Origin: Oscillospiraceae bacterium
GTDB lineage: Bacteria; Bacillota; Clostridia; Oscillospirales; Ruminococcaceae
Length of the DNA: 55,820 nt
Direction of reading: 5' to 3'
Assembly (NCBI GenBank): GCA_017408395.1
Contig: JAFQUQ010000056.1
Span: 1 to 55,820, forward strand
Part shown: positions 24,381 through 33,779 of the stretch, one piece after another
Numbering within the stretch: position 1 is the first letter of the stretch
How the letters are laid out: each line of letters starts with the position of its first letter
Translations under genes and position numbers: made by a program
The notes under the pieces: generated by a model
Database searches by the model: none
Told to the model about the DNA's origin: nothing
The model's input: only the letters and a program-made list of their open reading frames with translations

Positions 24381-24760
24381 GTATTGTAAAATACTTTTGG
24401 AAGGGTAAACTTTTAGGAGTCTTTCCAAGCAATTATAAGGACCACTCTTTATGAGTCAAGGCCATACGGACAGCCGGGTCCGCTGCCGAACAGCAGCAGG
24501 GATTTTTCCCGTGGGCTGCATTATTGATTGAGTTAAAAGCTCAAATTTTATAAGTTGGTTACTTCATAACCGAAATATGCCATTGTGCAGACTTGTGAAA
24601 CGGTCAATAAGAGTAGTAAAAGTGATTGCTATATAGACTCTGACAAACCATTATCCTTTATGAATAATGCAGTTGTGCTTTAAATGTGCCGCTGCGGTAA
24701 TTTATTATGATAAAGTGATACTCACAGACTGTACGAAAGTGCAGTCTGTTTTCTTTTTTT
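24381..24760 (+). ncRNA. Long structured leader RNA ending in a terminator, upstream of the polyamine operon
   Basis: No gene fits this 400-nt stretch. Visible pairings in order: GGAAGG/CTTTCC (24399-24404 with 24421-24426); GGACC/GGTCC (24439-24443 with 24477-24481) enclosing ACTC/GAGT; GCTG/CAGC (24482-24494); GGGA/TCCC (24499-24510); TTGAG/CTCAA (24528-24544); GGTTA/TAACC (24557-24571); GTC..AGAGT/ACTCTGAC (24603-24644); CATTAT/ATAATG (24649-24669); and the terminator. CAGACT at 24588-24593 can pair with the terminator's 3' arm, giving an antiterminator option. A riboswitch-type control of polyamine synthesis is likely; I could not match it to a known class. Confidence 0.7.
24724..24760 (+). 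terminator. Intrinsic terminator at the end of the polyamine leader
   Basis: ACAGACTG/CAGTCTGT stem followed by TTTTCTTTTTTT, ending 30 bases before the speA start codon. Its placement after a long leader implies conditional termination. Confidence 0.85.
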
Positions 24761-24789
24761 CAGGACAGCAAAACAAAGGAGAATATTTT

Positions 24790-26253
24790 ATGAATTTTGT
24801 TAAACACCGACAGCTCGACCAGAGCAGAGCGCCTATCCACGAAGCTCTTGAACAGTTCAGACAGATGCGTGTTGTGCCTTTTGACGTGCCGGGCCACAAA
24901 AGAGGCAGAGGAAACCCCGAGCTTACGGAATTTCTCGGACAGCAGTGCGTCGGTCTTGACGTAAACAGTATGAAGCCGCTGGATAATCTCTGTCACCCTA
25001 TCTCCGTTATTCAGCAGGCAGAGGAGCTTGCCGCTGACGCTTTCGGTGCAGCCCACGCTTTTCTTATGGTAGGCGGCACTACAAGCTCGGTGCAGAGTAT
25101 GGTGCTTACAGCCTGCAAAAGAGGCGATGAGATCATTCTCCCCCGTAACGTTCACAGAAGCGTTATCAATGCGCTTGTACTCTGCGGTGCGGTGCCTGTT
25201 TATGTAAACCCCGAGGTTGACCAGAGACTGGGTATTTCCCTTGGTATGCAGCGTGAACAGGTTGCCAAGGCTATTGCCGAACACCCCAATGCTGTTGCTG
25301 TTCTTGTAAACAATCCTACATACTACGGCATATGCAGCGACCTGCGTGCTATTGTAAAAATGGCTCACGCAGCAGGTATGCTCTGCCTTGCCGATGAAGC
25401 TCACGGCACTCATCTTTACTTCGGAAGCGGTCTCCCCGTTTCAGCTATGGAGGCAGGTGCGGATATGGCTGCCGTTTCAATGCATAAAAGCGGCGGAAGC
25501 CTTACTCAGTCAAGCCTTCTCCTTACAGGTCCGAACGTTCACGCAGGCTATGTTCGTCAGATAATAAATCTTACACAGACAACCTCCGCAAGCTACCTGC
25601 TTATGTCCAGCCTTGACATAAGCCGCCGCAACCTTGCTTTAAGAGGAAGAAAGGTCTTCCGTCAGGTTGCCGATATGGCTGAATATGCCCGTGAGGAAAT
25701 AAACGAAATCGGCGGTTATTACGCTTTCGGCAAGGAGCTTGTAAACGGCAACTCCGTGTTTGATTTTGATACAACAAAGCTCAGCGTGCATACCCTCGAT
25801 ATTGGTTTGGCGGGAATTGAAGTTTACGACATCCTCCGTGACGAATACGACATTCAGATAGAATTCGGCGACATCGGAAATATCCTTGCATACCTTTCAA
25901 TGGGCGACCGTTCACAGGAACTTGAACGCCTTGTAAGCGCCCTTGCAGAAATACGCAGACGCTATCAGACAGACGGCACAGGTCTTCTCCATCAGGAATA
26001 CATCGACCCCGAGGTCGTTACAAGCCCTCAGGAAGCGTTTTACTCCGAAAAAATAAGCCTGCCGCTTAAAGAAAGCGTAGGACGTGTTTGCAGCGAGTTT
26101 GTAATGTGCTATCCTCCCGGAATTCCGATACTTGCTCCGGGCGAACGCATAACTTCACAGATAATTGATTATATAGAATACGCAAGAACAAAGGGCTGCT
26201 CGATGACAGGTCCTGAGGACGCTGAAATCAATCACCTCAATGTTCTTATTTAA
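24790..26253 (+). CDS. speA: Arginine decarboxylase, aspartate-aminotransferase-fold type
   Basis: 487 residues, the size of the Bacillus SpeA-type PLP-dependent Orn/Lys/Arg decarboxylases. Signatures: VPFDVPGHKRGRG near residue 33, FLMVGGTTSSVQSM, LADEAHGTHLYF and the PLP lysine K233 in SMHKSGGSLTQSS. Cytoplasmic. Arginine is the likely substrate because agmatinase is encoded two genes downstream; lysine or ornithine cannot be excluded from sequence. The ATG at 24790 follows AAAGGAG; an upstream in-frame ATG at 24667 lies inside the leader RNA and before the terminator. Confidence 0.88.
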   Translation: MNFVKHRQLDQSRAPIHEALEQFRQMRVVPFDVPGHKRGRGNPELTEFLGQQCVGLDVNSMKPLDNLCHPISVIQQAEELAADAFGAAHAFLMVGGTTSSVQSMVLTACKRGDEIILPRNVHRSVINALVLCGAVPVYVNPEVDQRLGISLGMQREQVAKAIAEHPNAVAVLVNNPTYYGICSDLRAIVKMAHAAGMLCLADEAHGTHLYFGSGLPVSAMEAGADMAAVSMHKSGGSLTQSSLLLTGPNVHAGYVRQIINLTQTTSASYLLMSSLDISRRNLALRGRKVFRQVADMAEYAREEINEIGGYYAFGKELVNGNSVFDFDTTKLSVHTLDIGLAGIEVYDILRDEYDIQIEFGDIGNILAYLSMGDRSQELERLVSALAEIRRRYQTDGTGLLHQEYIDPEVVTSPQEAFYSEKISLPLKESVGRVCSEFVMCYPPGIPILAPGERITSQIIDYIEYARTKGCSMTGPEDAEINHLNVLI

Positions 26254-26267
26254 GGAGGCAGACGACT

Positions 26268-27137
26268 ATGGAAATGTGGTTCAGCGAGTTTCACACTCCC
26301 GATGTAAAACACAGTATCAAGGTTAACAGACACCTTTACTCACAGCAGAGCAATTACCAGCGTATAGATATTTTTGAGACTCCCGAATTCGGCAGGGTGC
26401 TTACCCTTGACGGCAACGTTATGCTTACAGAGCGTGACGAATTCATTTACGACGAAATGATAACCCACGTTCCTATGGCGGTACATCAGGGGATTAAAGA
26501 TATTCTCGTAATCGGCGCAGGTGACGGCGGTGTTGTAAGAGAGCTTACAAGATATGACCGTGTTGAGCACATCGACCTTGTTGAAATGGACCCTCAGGTT
26601 ATCGAGGCCTGCCGTGCTTATCTTCCAGGAAACGCCTGCCGTATGGACGACTGCCGTGTGCACGTTTATTTTGAAAATGCACTTAAATTCATACGCCGCT
26701 GTGAAAATAAATACGACCTTATCATCGTTGACTCAACCGACCCCTTCGGTCCGTCGGAAGGTCTGTTTACGCTTGAATTCTACGGCAACTGCCACAATGC
26801 GCTCCGTGAGGACGGTATTATGGTAAACCAGCAGGGCAGCCCCTTCTACAAACAGGACGCCGAGGCTATGCAGAGAAGCCACAAGCGTATCGTTAACACC
26901 TTCCCTATCAGCCGTGTCTATCAGGCGCATATCCCTACTTACGCCGCAGGCTACTGGCTCTTCGGCTTTGCAAGCAAGAAATATCACCCAATCGACGACC
27001 TTGATTCCGAAGCGTGGACAAAGCTTCATTTACGCACTAAATACTACACCCCCAGACTTCACAAGGGAGCTTTTTATCTTCCTGCTTTTCTGGAGGAAAT
27101 GCTTGAGGAGGTAGAAAATGCTGAAAAGAAACGTTGA
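26268..27137 (+). CDS. speE: Spermidine synthase (polyamine aminopropyltransferase)
   Basis: 289 residues. N-terminal beta domain (MWFSEFHTP, GRVLTLDGNVMLTERDEF) and Rossmann-like domain with IGAGDGGVVRELTRY, VEMDPQV and the catalytic DSTDPFGPSEGLF. All key aspartates are present, so it appears functional. The normal donor is decarboxylated S-adenosylmethionine, yet no speD is in this operon. GGAGG precedes the start 14 bp after speA; its end overlaps speB by 20 bp. Confidence 0.92.
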   Translation: MEMWFSEFHTPDVKHSIKVNRHLYSQQSNYQRIDIFETPEFGRVLTLDGNVMLTERDEFIYDEMITHVPMAVHQGIKDILVIGAGDGGVVRELTRYDRVEHIDLVEMDPQVIEACRAYLPGNACRMDDCRVHVYFENALKFIRRCENKYDLIIVDSTDPFGPSEGLFTLEFYGNCHNALREDGIMVNQQGSPFYKQDAEAMQRSHKRIVNTFPISRVYQAHIPTYAAGYWLFGFASKKYHPIDDLDSEAWTKLHLRTKYYTPRLHKGAFYLPAFLEEMLEEVENAEKKR

Positions 27138-27984
27138 GAATTTCATAGGCTGTGAAAGCAGCTATGAAGAAGCTGAACTTGTTATTTTCGGTGCACCCTT
27201 TGACAGCACCACAAGCTACCGCCCGGGAGCACGCTTCGGCTCCTCCGCTATCCGTCACGAAAGCTTCGGAATTGAAACCTATTCACCCTATCAGGACGAG
27301 GATCTCACGGATTATTCCGTATTCGACAGCGGCGACCTTGAGCTTTGCTTCGGCTCTGCCGAGTCTGCCCTCGCCGACATTGAAGAACGTGCCGATACTA
27401 TCTTAAACGACGGCAAGCTTCCCCTGCTTATAGGCGGTGAGCATCTTGTTACTCTCGGTGCTTTCCGTGCCGCTGTAAAAAAACATCCCGACATCCACAT
27501 TATCCACTTCGACGCTCACGCTGACCTGCGTAATGATTACCTCGGAGCTGAATTGAGCCACGCCTGCGTGATAAGAAGATGTCACGACATTATCGGCGAC
27601 GGTAAAATTCATCAGTTCTGCATAAGAAGCGGCGACAGAGAGGAATTCCGTTTTGCGGAAAAGCACACGGATATGCACAAGTTTAATTTTGATAAGCTTG
27701 AAGAAACCGTTGCATCTTTAGGGAATACACCGATTTATTTTACAATAGACCTTGACTGCCTTGACCCCGCATTTTTCTGCGGTACGGGCACTCAGGAAGC
27801 AGGCGGCGTAAGCTTTATGCAGCTGCTTGAAGCTATTGAAACCGTCTGCAAGGCAAACGTTGTTGCTGCCGACCTGAACGAGCTTGCACCAAACCTTGAC
27901 GCAAGCGGAGCAAGCACAGCCCTTGCCTGCAAGATCACAAGAGAATTTATCTTAGCAATTTTAAAGAATAAAGGAGATAAGTAA
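27118..27984 (+). CDS. speB: Agmatinase (ureohydrolase family)
   Basis: 288 residues. Converts agmatine to putrescine and urea. Binuclear manganese ligands are visible in GGEHLVTLG, HFDAHADLR and TIDLDCLDPAF. Length is standard. The start lies inside the end of speE (20-bp overlap) behind GAGGAGG, so translation is coupled. A homologue acting on aminopropylagmatine is an alternative. Confidence 0.92.
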   Translation: MLKRNVENFIGCESSYEEAELVIFGAPFDSTTSYRPGARFGSSAIRHESFGIETYSPYQDEDLTDYSVFDSGDLELCFGSAESALADIEERADTILNDGKLPLLIGGEHLVTLGAFRAAVKKHPDIHIIHFDAHADLRNDYLGAELSHACVIRRCHDIIGDGKIHQFCIRSGDREEFRFAEKHTDMHKFNFDKLEETVASLGNTPIYFTIDLDCLDPAFFCGTGTQEAGGVSFMQLLEAIETVCKANVVAADLNELAPNLDASGASTALACKITREFILAILKNKGDK

Positions 27985-27985
27985 A

Positions 27986-29245
27986 ATGAGCAGAGTTTTA
28001 ATCATTGGCTGCGGCGGTGTTGCATCCGTTGCAATTCAGAAGTGCTGTCAGGTAAGCGAGGTTTTCACCGAGATCTGTATCGCAAGCAGAACAAAGTCAA
28101 AGTGTGACGCTCTCGCTGAAAAGCTTAAGAACAAGACCTCTACCGTTATCACAACAGCTCAGGTTGATGCTGACAAAACAGAAGAGGTTATCGCCCTCAT
28201 CAACAGCTACAAGCCAGACCTTGTAATGAATATCGCTCTCCCATATCAGGACCTTACTATTATGGACGCCTGCCTTGCGTGCGGTGTAAACTATATGGAC
28301 ACAGCAAATTACGAGCCTGAAAATATCGACGACCCCGAATGGCGTGAAATTTACGAAAAACGCTGCAAGGATGAAGGCTTCTCCGCTTATTTTGACTACT
28401 CCTGGCAGTGGGCATACAAGAAAAAGTTCGAGGATGCAGGTCTTACCGCACTTTTAGGCTCAGGCTTCGACCCGGGCGTTACTCAGGCTTACTGTGCTTA
28501 CGCTCTCAAGCACCAGTTTGACACTATCGACACTATCGATATTCTCGACTGCAACGGCGGCGACCACGGCTATCCCTTTGCTACAAACTTCAACCCTGAA
28601 ATCAACCTTCGTGAAGTTTCTGCTCCGGGCAGCTACTGGGAGAACGGCAAGTGGGTGGAAATCCCTGCTATGAGCATCAAGCGTGAATATGATTTTGACG
28701 AAGTGGGCGGCAAGGATATGTACCTCCTCCACCACGAAGAAATCGAGTCCCTTGCAAAGAATATCCCCGGCGTAAAGCGTATCCGCTTCTTTATGACATT
28801 CGGTCAGAGCTATCTTACACATATGAAGTGTCTTGAAAATGTAGGTATGCTCTCTACAACTCCAATAAACTACGAGGGACACGAAATCGTGCCTATCCAG
28901 TTCCTTAAGGCGCTCCTTCCCGACCCTGCTACTCTCGGTCCGCGCACAAAGGGCAAGACAAACATCGGCTGTATCTTCACAGGCACAAAGGACGGCAAGC
29001 CCAAGACATACTACATCTACAACGTATGCGACCACGAGGAATGCTACAAGGAAGTTGAGTCACAGGCTATTTCCTACACAACAGGCGTACCTGCAATGTG
29101 CGGTGCTCTGATGCTTCTCACAGGCAAGTGGAACAAGGCAGGCGTTTACACCGTGGAGGAATTTGACCCGGATCCATATCTTGAAGCTCTCGGCAAATAC
29201 GGTCTTCCGCACAAGGAAAGCTTTGAACCCGTACTTGTTGACTAA
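27986..29245 (+). CDS. Carboxy(nor)spermidine dehydrogenase, saccharopine dehydrogenase family
   Basis: 419 residues. N-terminal Rossmann motif VLIIGCGGVASVAIQ, then NIALPYQDLTIMDACL, YMDTANYEP and a C-terminal catalytic domain. Close in design to carboxynorspermidine dehydrogenase (often annotated as saccharopine dehydrogenase, Lys1), which condenses aspartate semialdehyde with putrescine or diaminopropane using NADPH. Assignment as polyamine enzyme rests mainly on the adjacent nspC. One base after speB, with AAGGAG. Confidence 0.9.
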   Translation: MSRVLIIGCGGVASVAIQKCCQVSEVFTEICIASRTKSKCDALAEKLKNKTSTVITTAQVDADKTEEVIALINSYKPDLVMNIALPYQDLTIMDACLACGVNYMDTANYEPENIDDPEWREIYEKRCKDEGFSAYFDYSWQWAYKKKFEDAGLTALLGSGFDPGVTQAYCAYALKHQFDTIDTIDILDCNGGDHGYPFATNFNPEINLREVSAPGSYWENGKWVEIPAMSIKREYDFDEVGGKDMYLLHHEEIESLAKNIPGVKRIRFFMTFGQSYLTHMKCLENVGMLSTTPINYEGHEIVPIQFLKALLPDPATLGPRTKGKTNIGCIFTGTKDGKPKTYYIYNVCDHEECYKEVESQAISYTTGVPAMCGALMLLTGKWNKAGVYTVEEFDPDPYLEALGKYGLPHKESFEPVLVD

Positions 29246-29259
29246 GTGAGGAATTTAAA

Positions 29260-30423
29260 TTGATCAAGGATAAATTACCGAAGGATCTCCCTTCCCCCTG
29301 CTACATTATCGACGAAGCTAAACTGATTGAAAACTGTGAAATTCTGAAGGGTGTACAGGACAGGACAGGCTGTAAAATTCTCCTTGCACAGAAGGCATTT
29401 TCAAACTACGACCTCTACCCCGTAATTGCACCATATCTTGCAGGCACGGAGGCAAGCGGCCTTTTTGAAGCAAGGCTTGGTGCGGAGGAAATGCCCGACA
29501 AGGAATGTCACGTTTTCTGTGCCGCTTACAGGGAACAGGATTTTGATGAGCTGCTCAGATATGCAGGGCACATTGTTTTCAACAGCCCTTCTCAGCTTAA
29601 AAAGTTCGGCAGACGTGCAAAAGATGCAGGAAAACAGATAGGTCTGCGAATTAATCCCGAATGCTCCACACAGGAGGGGCACGAAATTTACGACCCCTGT
29701 GCAAAAGGGAGTCGTTTAGGCACGACCTTAAACCAGTGGAATGAGCAGATGACTCCCGACCTTATTGAACTGCTGGACGGCATCCACTTCCACACTCTCT
29801 GCGAACAGAATTCGGACGACCTTGAAAAAACGCTTACGGCAGTTGAGGAAAAGTTCGGGGACGTGCTTAAAAAGGTAAAGTGGCTGAATATGGGCGGCGG
29901 TCATCACATCACACGCTCCGATTATGACATTGCTCTCCTTGAAAGCTGTATAAACAGAGTAAAGGACAGGTACAATGTGCAGGTTTACCTTGAACCGGGT
30001 GAGGCTGTTGCATTGAATGCAGGCTATCTTTTTACAAGGGTGCTTGACGTGCTGAAAAACGGCGATGTGAACATTGCAATCACCGATATGTCGGCAGCCT
30101 GCCACACGCCCGATGTAATAGAAATGCCCTACCGTCCTCCCCTTTATGATTCTGGAGAAGCAGGCGAAAAGCAGTACGCCTACCGTTTAGGCGGTCCTAC
30201 CTGTCTTGCGGGAGATATTATCGGAGATTACAGCTTTGACGCTCCTCTCTGCGAAGGCTCGGAGCTGATTTTCGGCGATATGGCTATATATTCCACCTGC
30301 AAGAACAACACCTTCAACGGTATGCCCCTTCCCGACATCTGGCTTAAATGTTCGGACAATTCATTCAGACTTCTTGCACGCTTCGGGTATGACGACTTCA
30401 AATTCAGACTCGGCAGCAGATAA
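29260..30423 (+). CDS. nspC: Carboxy(nor)spermidine decarboxylase
   Basis: 387-residue PLP enzyme of the alanine-racemase fold. PLP lysine in ILLAQKAFSNYD (near residue 47), HFHTLCEQN, MGGGHHITR, EPGEAV and the substrate-site cysteine in AACHTPDVIEMPYRPPL. Decarboxylates carboxyspermidine to spermidine (or carboxynorspermidine to norspermidine). Start codon is TTG with GAGG eight bases upstream, 14 bp after the dehydrogenase. Last gene of the operon; terminator follows. Confidence 0.92.
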   Translation: MIKDKLPKDLPSPCYIIDEAKLIENCEILKGVQDRTGCKILLAQKAFSNYDLYPVIAPYLAGTEASGLFEARLGAEEMPDKECHVFCAAYREQDFDELLRYAGHIVFNSPSQLKKFGRRAKDAGKQIGLRINPECSTQEGHEIYDPCAKGSRLGTTLNQWNEQMTPDLIELLDGIHFHTLCEQNSDDLEKTLTAVEEKFGDVLKKVKWLNMGGGHHITRSDYDIALLESCINRVKDRYNVQVYLEPGEAVALNAGYLFTRVLDVLKNGDVNIAITDMSAACHTPDVIEMPYRPPLYDSGEAGEKQYAYRLGGPTCLAGDIIGDYSFDAPLCEGSELIFGDMAIYSTCKNNTFNGMPLPDIWLKCSDNSFRLLARFGYDDFKFRLGSR

Positions 30424-30428
30424 ATTTT

Positions 30429-30466
30429 ACACGGTACAGACTACAGCCTCGTTTTCTGTACCGTGT
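30429..30466 (+). terminator. Terminator of the polyamine operon
   Basis: Perfect 12-bp stem ACACGGTACAGA/TCTGTACCGTGT followed by a T-rich tail. Confidence 0.88.
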
Positions 30467-30491
30467 TTTATATTTTTTACTGCTTTTTTAA

Positions 30492-30520
30492 TTGACATAA
30501 GCTTTTTTAAATTGTATAAT
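30492..30520 (+). promoter_or_regulatory. Consensus promoter of the beta-mannosidase gene
   Basis: Perfect TTGACA, 17 bp, perfect TATAAT. The glycan-regulon motif seen at other sites is not present here. Confidence 0.85.
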
Positions 30521-30599
30521 CTAATTAACAGCTACTAAATCAGGAATACACTGGTTAATGCGAAGCAATCAGCGTTTCCTCAGGATCGGAGGAATAATT

Positions 30600-33077
30600 A
30601 TGGTACAATCTTTCAACGGCTACTGGAACATTTACACTCCCGACCAGAGTTTAAGGCTCAGCGGAGCTGTCCCGGGCTCATTCTACTCTGCTCTGCTCGA
30701 AAACAAAATGATGGACGACCCTTATTTCAGACTTAATCAGTATGACGCTTTAAAATACTCCGAAAGAGACGTAATTTACGAATACAATTTTATACCTGAA
30801 ACAAAAATCCTCAATGCAATAAAAAAATATCTCCGCTTCAGCGGAATAGATACACTTGCGGATATTTACCTCAACGACAAGCTTATTGGCTCCTCGGAAA
30901 ATATGCACCGCACCTATGAATTTGACGTTTCACAAATTCTCAGAAGCGGCACAAACAATCTCAAAGTCCATATCTATTCACCTGTAAACTATATCCGTGC
31001 AAAAAATATGGTGCGTCCTCTGTGGGGCGTTTCTTCAACAATGGAAGGCTACCCTCATATCAGAAAAGCTCACTATATGTTCGGCTGGGACTGGGGTCCT
31101 CAGCTTCCCGATATGGGCATATGGCGCAATGTGGAGCTTATCGGCGTTGACAACGGCAGAATAGACAGCGTTTATGTAAGACAAAATCACAGCCCAAGCA
31201 GCGTAAGACTTGATTTTGACATTGCTCTTTCCGATATGCTTTCCAACAGGCTCCGTACCGAAATTTATATAAGCGCTCCCGACGGCACACGCTCTATGAT
31301 AAACGCAAAGGCTGAGGAGAAGAAATTCACAATGACCTGCGTTATTCCTAACCCTGCGCTTTGGAACGTAAGAGGCTACGGCAAGCCCAATCTTTACACC
31401 GTCACCGTAAAGCTTCTTGACGGTACGACTGAGGCTGATGTGAAAACCTTCAAAATCGGTCTGAGAAGCATTGAGCTTTGCCGCAAGGACGACGCTTACG
31501 GTCAGGAATTTGCATTTAAAGTAAACGGCATCAAAATTTTTGCAATGGGTGCAAACTACATTCCGGAGGACCATATTTTAAGCAATTGTTCAAAGGTACG
31601 CACGGAGGACCTGCTCAGAAGCTGTGCCGCTGCAAATTACAATATGATAAGAGTCTGGGGCGGCGGTTACTACCCCGATGATTATTTTTACGAAATCTGC
31701 GATGAGCTTGGTCTGCTGGTATGGCAGGATATGATGTTCGCCTGCTCGGTTTACGACGGTGCTGACGCCAATTTCTGTGCAAATGTAAAATATGAGCTTA
31801 TCGACAACATCAAACGCATAAGAAACCACCCCTGCCTTGCTTTATGGTGCGGCAACAATGAAATCGAATCAGCGTGGCAATACTGGGGACTGCCAGAAAA
31901 TCCTGAGCTTCGCAACGGCTATCTGCGTATGTTTGAAATGCTTGCGCCTAAAATGGTCAAGCAGAACGACCCTGACACAGTTTACTGGCCTTCATCTCCT
32001 TCATCGGGCGGCGGCTTCAACGACAGCGGTGCAAAAAACAAGGGTGACATTCACTACTGGGAAGTCTGGCACAGCTTAAAGCCTTTTACAGAATATAAAA
32101 AGTACCTTTTCCGCTTCTGCTCTGAATACGGCTTCGAGTCGCTTCCTTGTATGAAAACCGTAAACTCCTTTGCGGAGAAGCGTGACCTTAATCTTATGTC
32201 GCCTGTTATGGAGGCTCATCAGAAATGTGAGGCAGGCAACGAAAAGCTTATGTATTATATCGCTCAGATGGTGCATTATCCTTACTCGTTTGAAGACCTT
32301 ATCTACGCTTCACAGATAGTTCAGGCCGACGCTATACGTCTTAATGTTGAACAGATGCGCCGTCACAGAGGAATCTGTATGGGCTCACTTTACTGGCAGG
32401 TAAACGACAGCAACCCTGTTATTTCCTGGTCGTCAATAGACTATTTCGGACGCTGGAAGGCACTTCATTATTACGCTAAAAAGTTCTACTCACAGGTTCT
32501 CTGCTCAATTGACGACAGCGATAAAAAGAACCTTGTGGTAAACGTATCAAATGAAAAGAACACCGAATTCAACGGAATTGTAAAATGGCGTGTCCGCAGA
32601 AACACCTCAGAAATCATCTCCGAGGGACAGGCTGAAATCAAGGTGCCTGCTCTTGCTGCGGCAGACTGTTTCACCATCACCGAGGAAATGACAGGCATTG
32701 ACGAAAGTATGTACAGCAGCTGCTACATCGAGTACACACTCCTCCACAACAACGCTATCATTTCCGACTCGACCTATATGTTCTGTCTGCCTAAGCAGTT
32801 TGAATTCGTTGACCCTGAAATCACTTTTAAAGTTGATAAAATCGGTAATATGTACCGCTTCTGCTTCTCATCCTCTGCTTTTGCAAAGGGCGTGTACCTC
32901 GATTTTGACGGCTTCGATACAACCTTCAGCGACAACTGGTTCGATATGCACGGCAAGGACATATTCATTCTTGCTCCAAGTGACCGCTTTCCTCCTAATC
33001 TTTTATTGAAGGATATTGAGGAGCAGCTTAAGGTCAAGTCATATTTTGACCTTGCAAATCCCGAAAATTTCAGATAA
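30600..33077 (+). CDS. Glycoside hydrolase family 2, beta-mannosidase type
   Basis: 825 residues, no signal peptide, so cytoplasmic. N-terminal jelly-roll with FNGYWNIY and PGSFYSALLENKMMDDPY (typical of beta-mannosidases), RVWGGGYYPDDYFYEICDELG, acid/base Glu in LWCGNNEIESAW, and nucleophile Glu in FCSEYGFESLP. Removes terminal beta-mannose from imported manno-oligosaccharides. GGAGG eight bases before the ATG at 30600 sets the start. It is followed 21 bp later by an HD-domain gene. Confidence 0.9.
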   Translation: MVQSFNGYWNIYTPDQSLRLSGAVPGSFYSALLENKMMDDPYFRLNQYDALKYSERDVIYEYNFIPETKILNAIKKYLRFSGIDTLADIYLNDKLIGSSENMHRTYEFDVSQILRSGTNNLKVHIYSPVNYIRAKNMVRPLWGVSSTMEGYPHIRKAHYMFGWDWGPQLPDMGIWRNVELIGVDNGRIDSVYVRQNHSPSSVRLDFDIALSDMLSNRLRTEIYISAPDGTRSMINAKAEEKKFTMTCVIPNPALWNVRGYGKPNLYTVTVKLLDGTTEADVKTFKIGLRSIELCRKDDAYGQEFAFKVNGIKIFAMGANYIPEDHILSNCSKVRTEDLLRSCAAANYNMIRVWGGGYYPDDYFYEICDELGLLVWQDMMFACSVYDGADANFCANVKYELIDNIKRIRNHPCLALWCGNNEIESAWQYWGLPENPELRNGYLRMFEMLAPKMVKQNDPDTVYWPSSPSSGGGFNDSGAKNKGDIHYWEVWHSLKPFTEYKKYLFRFCSEYGFESLPCMKTVNSFAEKRDLNLMSPVMEAHQKCEAGNEKLMYYIAQMVHYPYSFEDLIYASQIVQADAIRLNVEQMRRHRGICMGSLYWQVNDSNPVISWSSIDYFGRWKALHYYAKKFYSQVLCSIDDSDKKNLVVNVSNEKNTEFNGIVKWRVRRNTSEIISEGQAEIKVPALAAADCFTITEEMTGIDESMYSSCYIEYTLLHNNAIISDSTYMFCLPKQFEFVDPEITFKVDKIGNMYRFCFSSSAFAKGVYLDFDGFDTTFSDNWFDMHGKDIFILAPSDRFPPNLLLKDIEEQLKVKSYFDLANPENFR

Positions 33078-33098
33078 TTTTACCCGAAAGGATACCCG

Positions 33099-33689
33099 AT
33101 GAAAAACGCTAACGAAATCAAAGAAGAATTTCTTGAAATTTACAGAACAAACATAAAGCGTGAAGGTGCAGACAAGCTTCTGGCCTATATGCTTTCCGAA
33201 CACAGCGACTTCTTTACCGCACCTGCAAGCACACGTTATCACAGTGCCTTTGAGGGCGGTCTGGCACTTCACAGCCTTAATGTTTACCACTGCCTTAAGG
33301 ATTATCTTGAAAGGCCACGTACAAAAGAGGTCTACAATATGAATTACAGCGATGAAACAATCGCCCTGTGTGCACTGCTTCACGACATCTGCAAGATGAA
33401 TTTCTACAAGGTGGACTACCGTAACGCCAAAAATGATATGGGCGTATGGGAAAAGGTACCCTATTACACCATCGACGACCGTCTTCCTTACGGTCACGGC
33501 GAAAAATCGGTCTACATCATTTCAGGATATATGCGTCTTACAAGAGAAGAAGCTTTTGCTATACGCTATCATATGGGATTTTCGGGGATTGAAGACAAAA
33601 ACAGCATTGGCAAGGCTTTTGAAATGTTCCCTCTTGCTTTTGCGCTTTCCGTTGCAGATATGGAGGCTTCTTATTATCTGGAAGGCTGA
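33099..33689 (+). CDS. HD-domain phosphohydrolase-like protein
   Basis: 196 residues. Metal-binding HD motif residues appear in GGLALHSLNVY and CALLHDICKMNFY (HD pair), with a later histidine in YGHGEKSV and IRYHMGF. Such proteins hydrolyse nucleotides or phosphoesters; this one resembles phage- and Firmicutes-type short HD proteins of unknown substrate. Ribosome-binding site GAAAGGA. Probably co-transcribed with the beta-mannosidase. Confidence 0.8.
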   Translation: MKNANEIKEEFLEIYRTNIKREGADKLLAYMLSEHSDFFTAPASTRYHSAFEGGLALHSLNVYHCLKDYLERPRTKEVYNMNYSDETIALCALLHDICKMNFYKVDYRNAKNDMGVWEKVPYYTIDDRLPYGHGEKSVYIISGYMRLTREEAFAIRYHMGFSGIEDKNSIGKAFEMFPLAFALSVADMEASYYLEG

Positions 33690-33714
33690 TTTTGTTTAAA
33701 TTTACAAATTATGC

Positions 33715-33742
33715 TTGAAAAGTATAAAAAATGTGGTATAAT
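33715..33742 (+). promoter_or_regulatory. Promoter of the PfkB kinase gene
   Basis: TTGAAA, 16 bp, TATAAT with an extended TGG. Confidence 0.75.
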
Positions 33743-33779
33743 ATTATAAATATGCTATTTATTATAAGGGGGTAAAAAA

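Noticed and set aside
24667..24789. Earlier in-frame ATG as the start of the arginine decarboxylase
   Set aside because: The 41 extra codons lie across the terminator and leader helices, have no ribosome-binding site, and the ATG at 24790 has AAAGGAG and matches the family's start.
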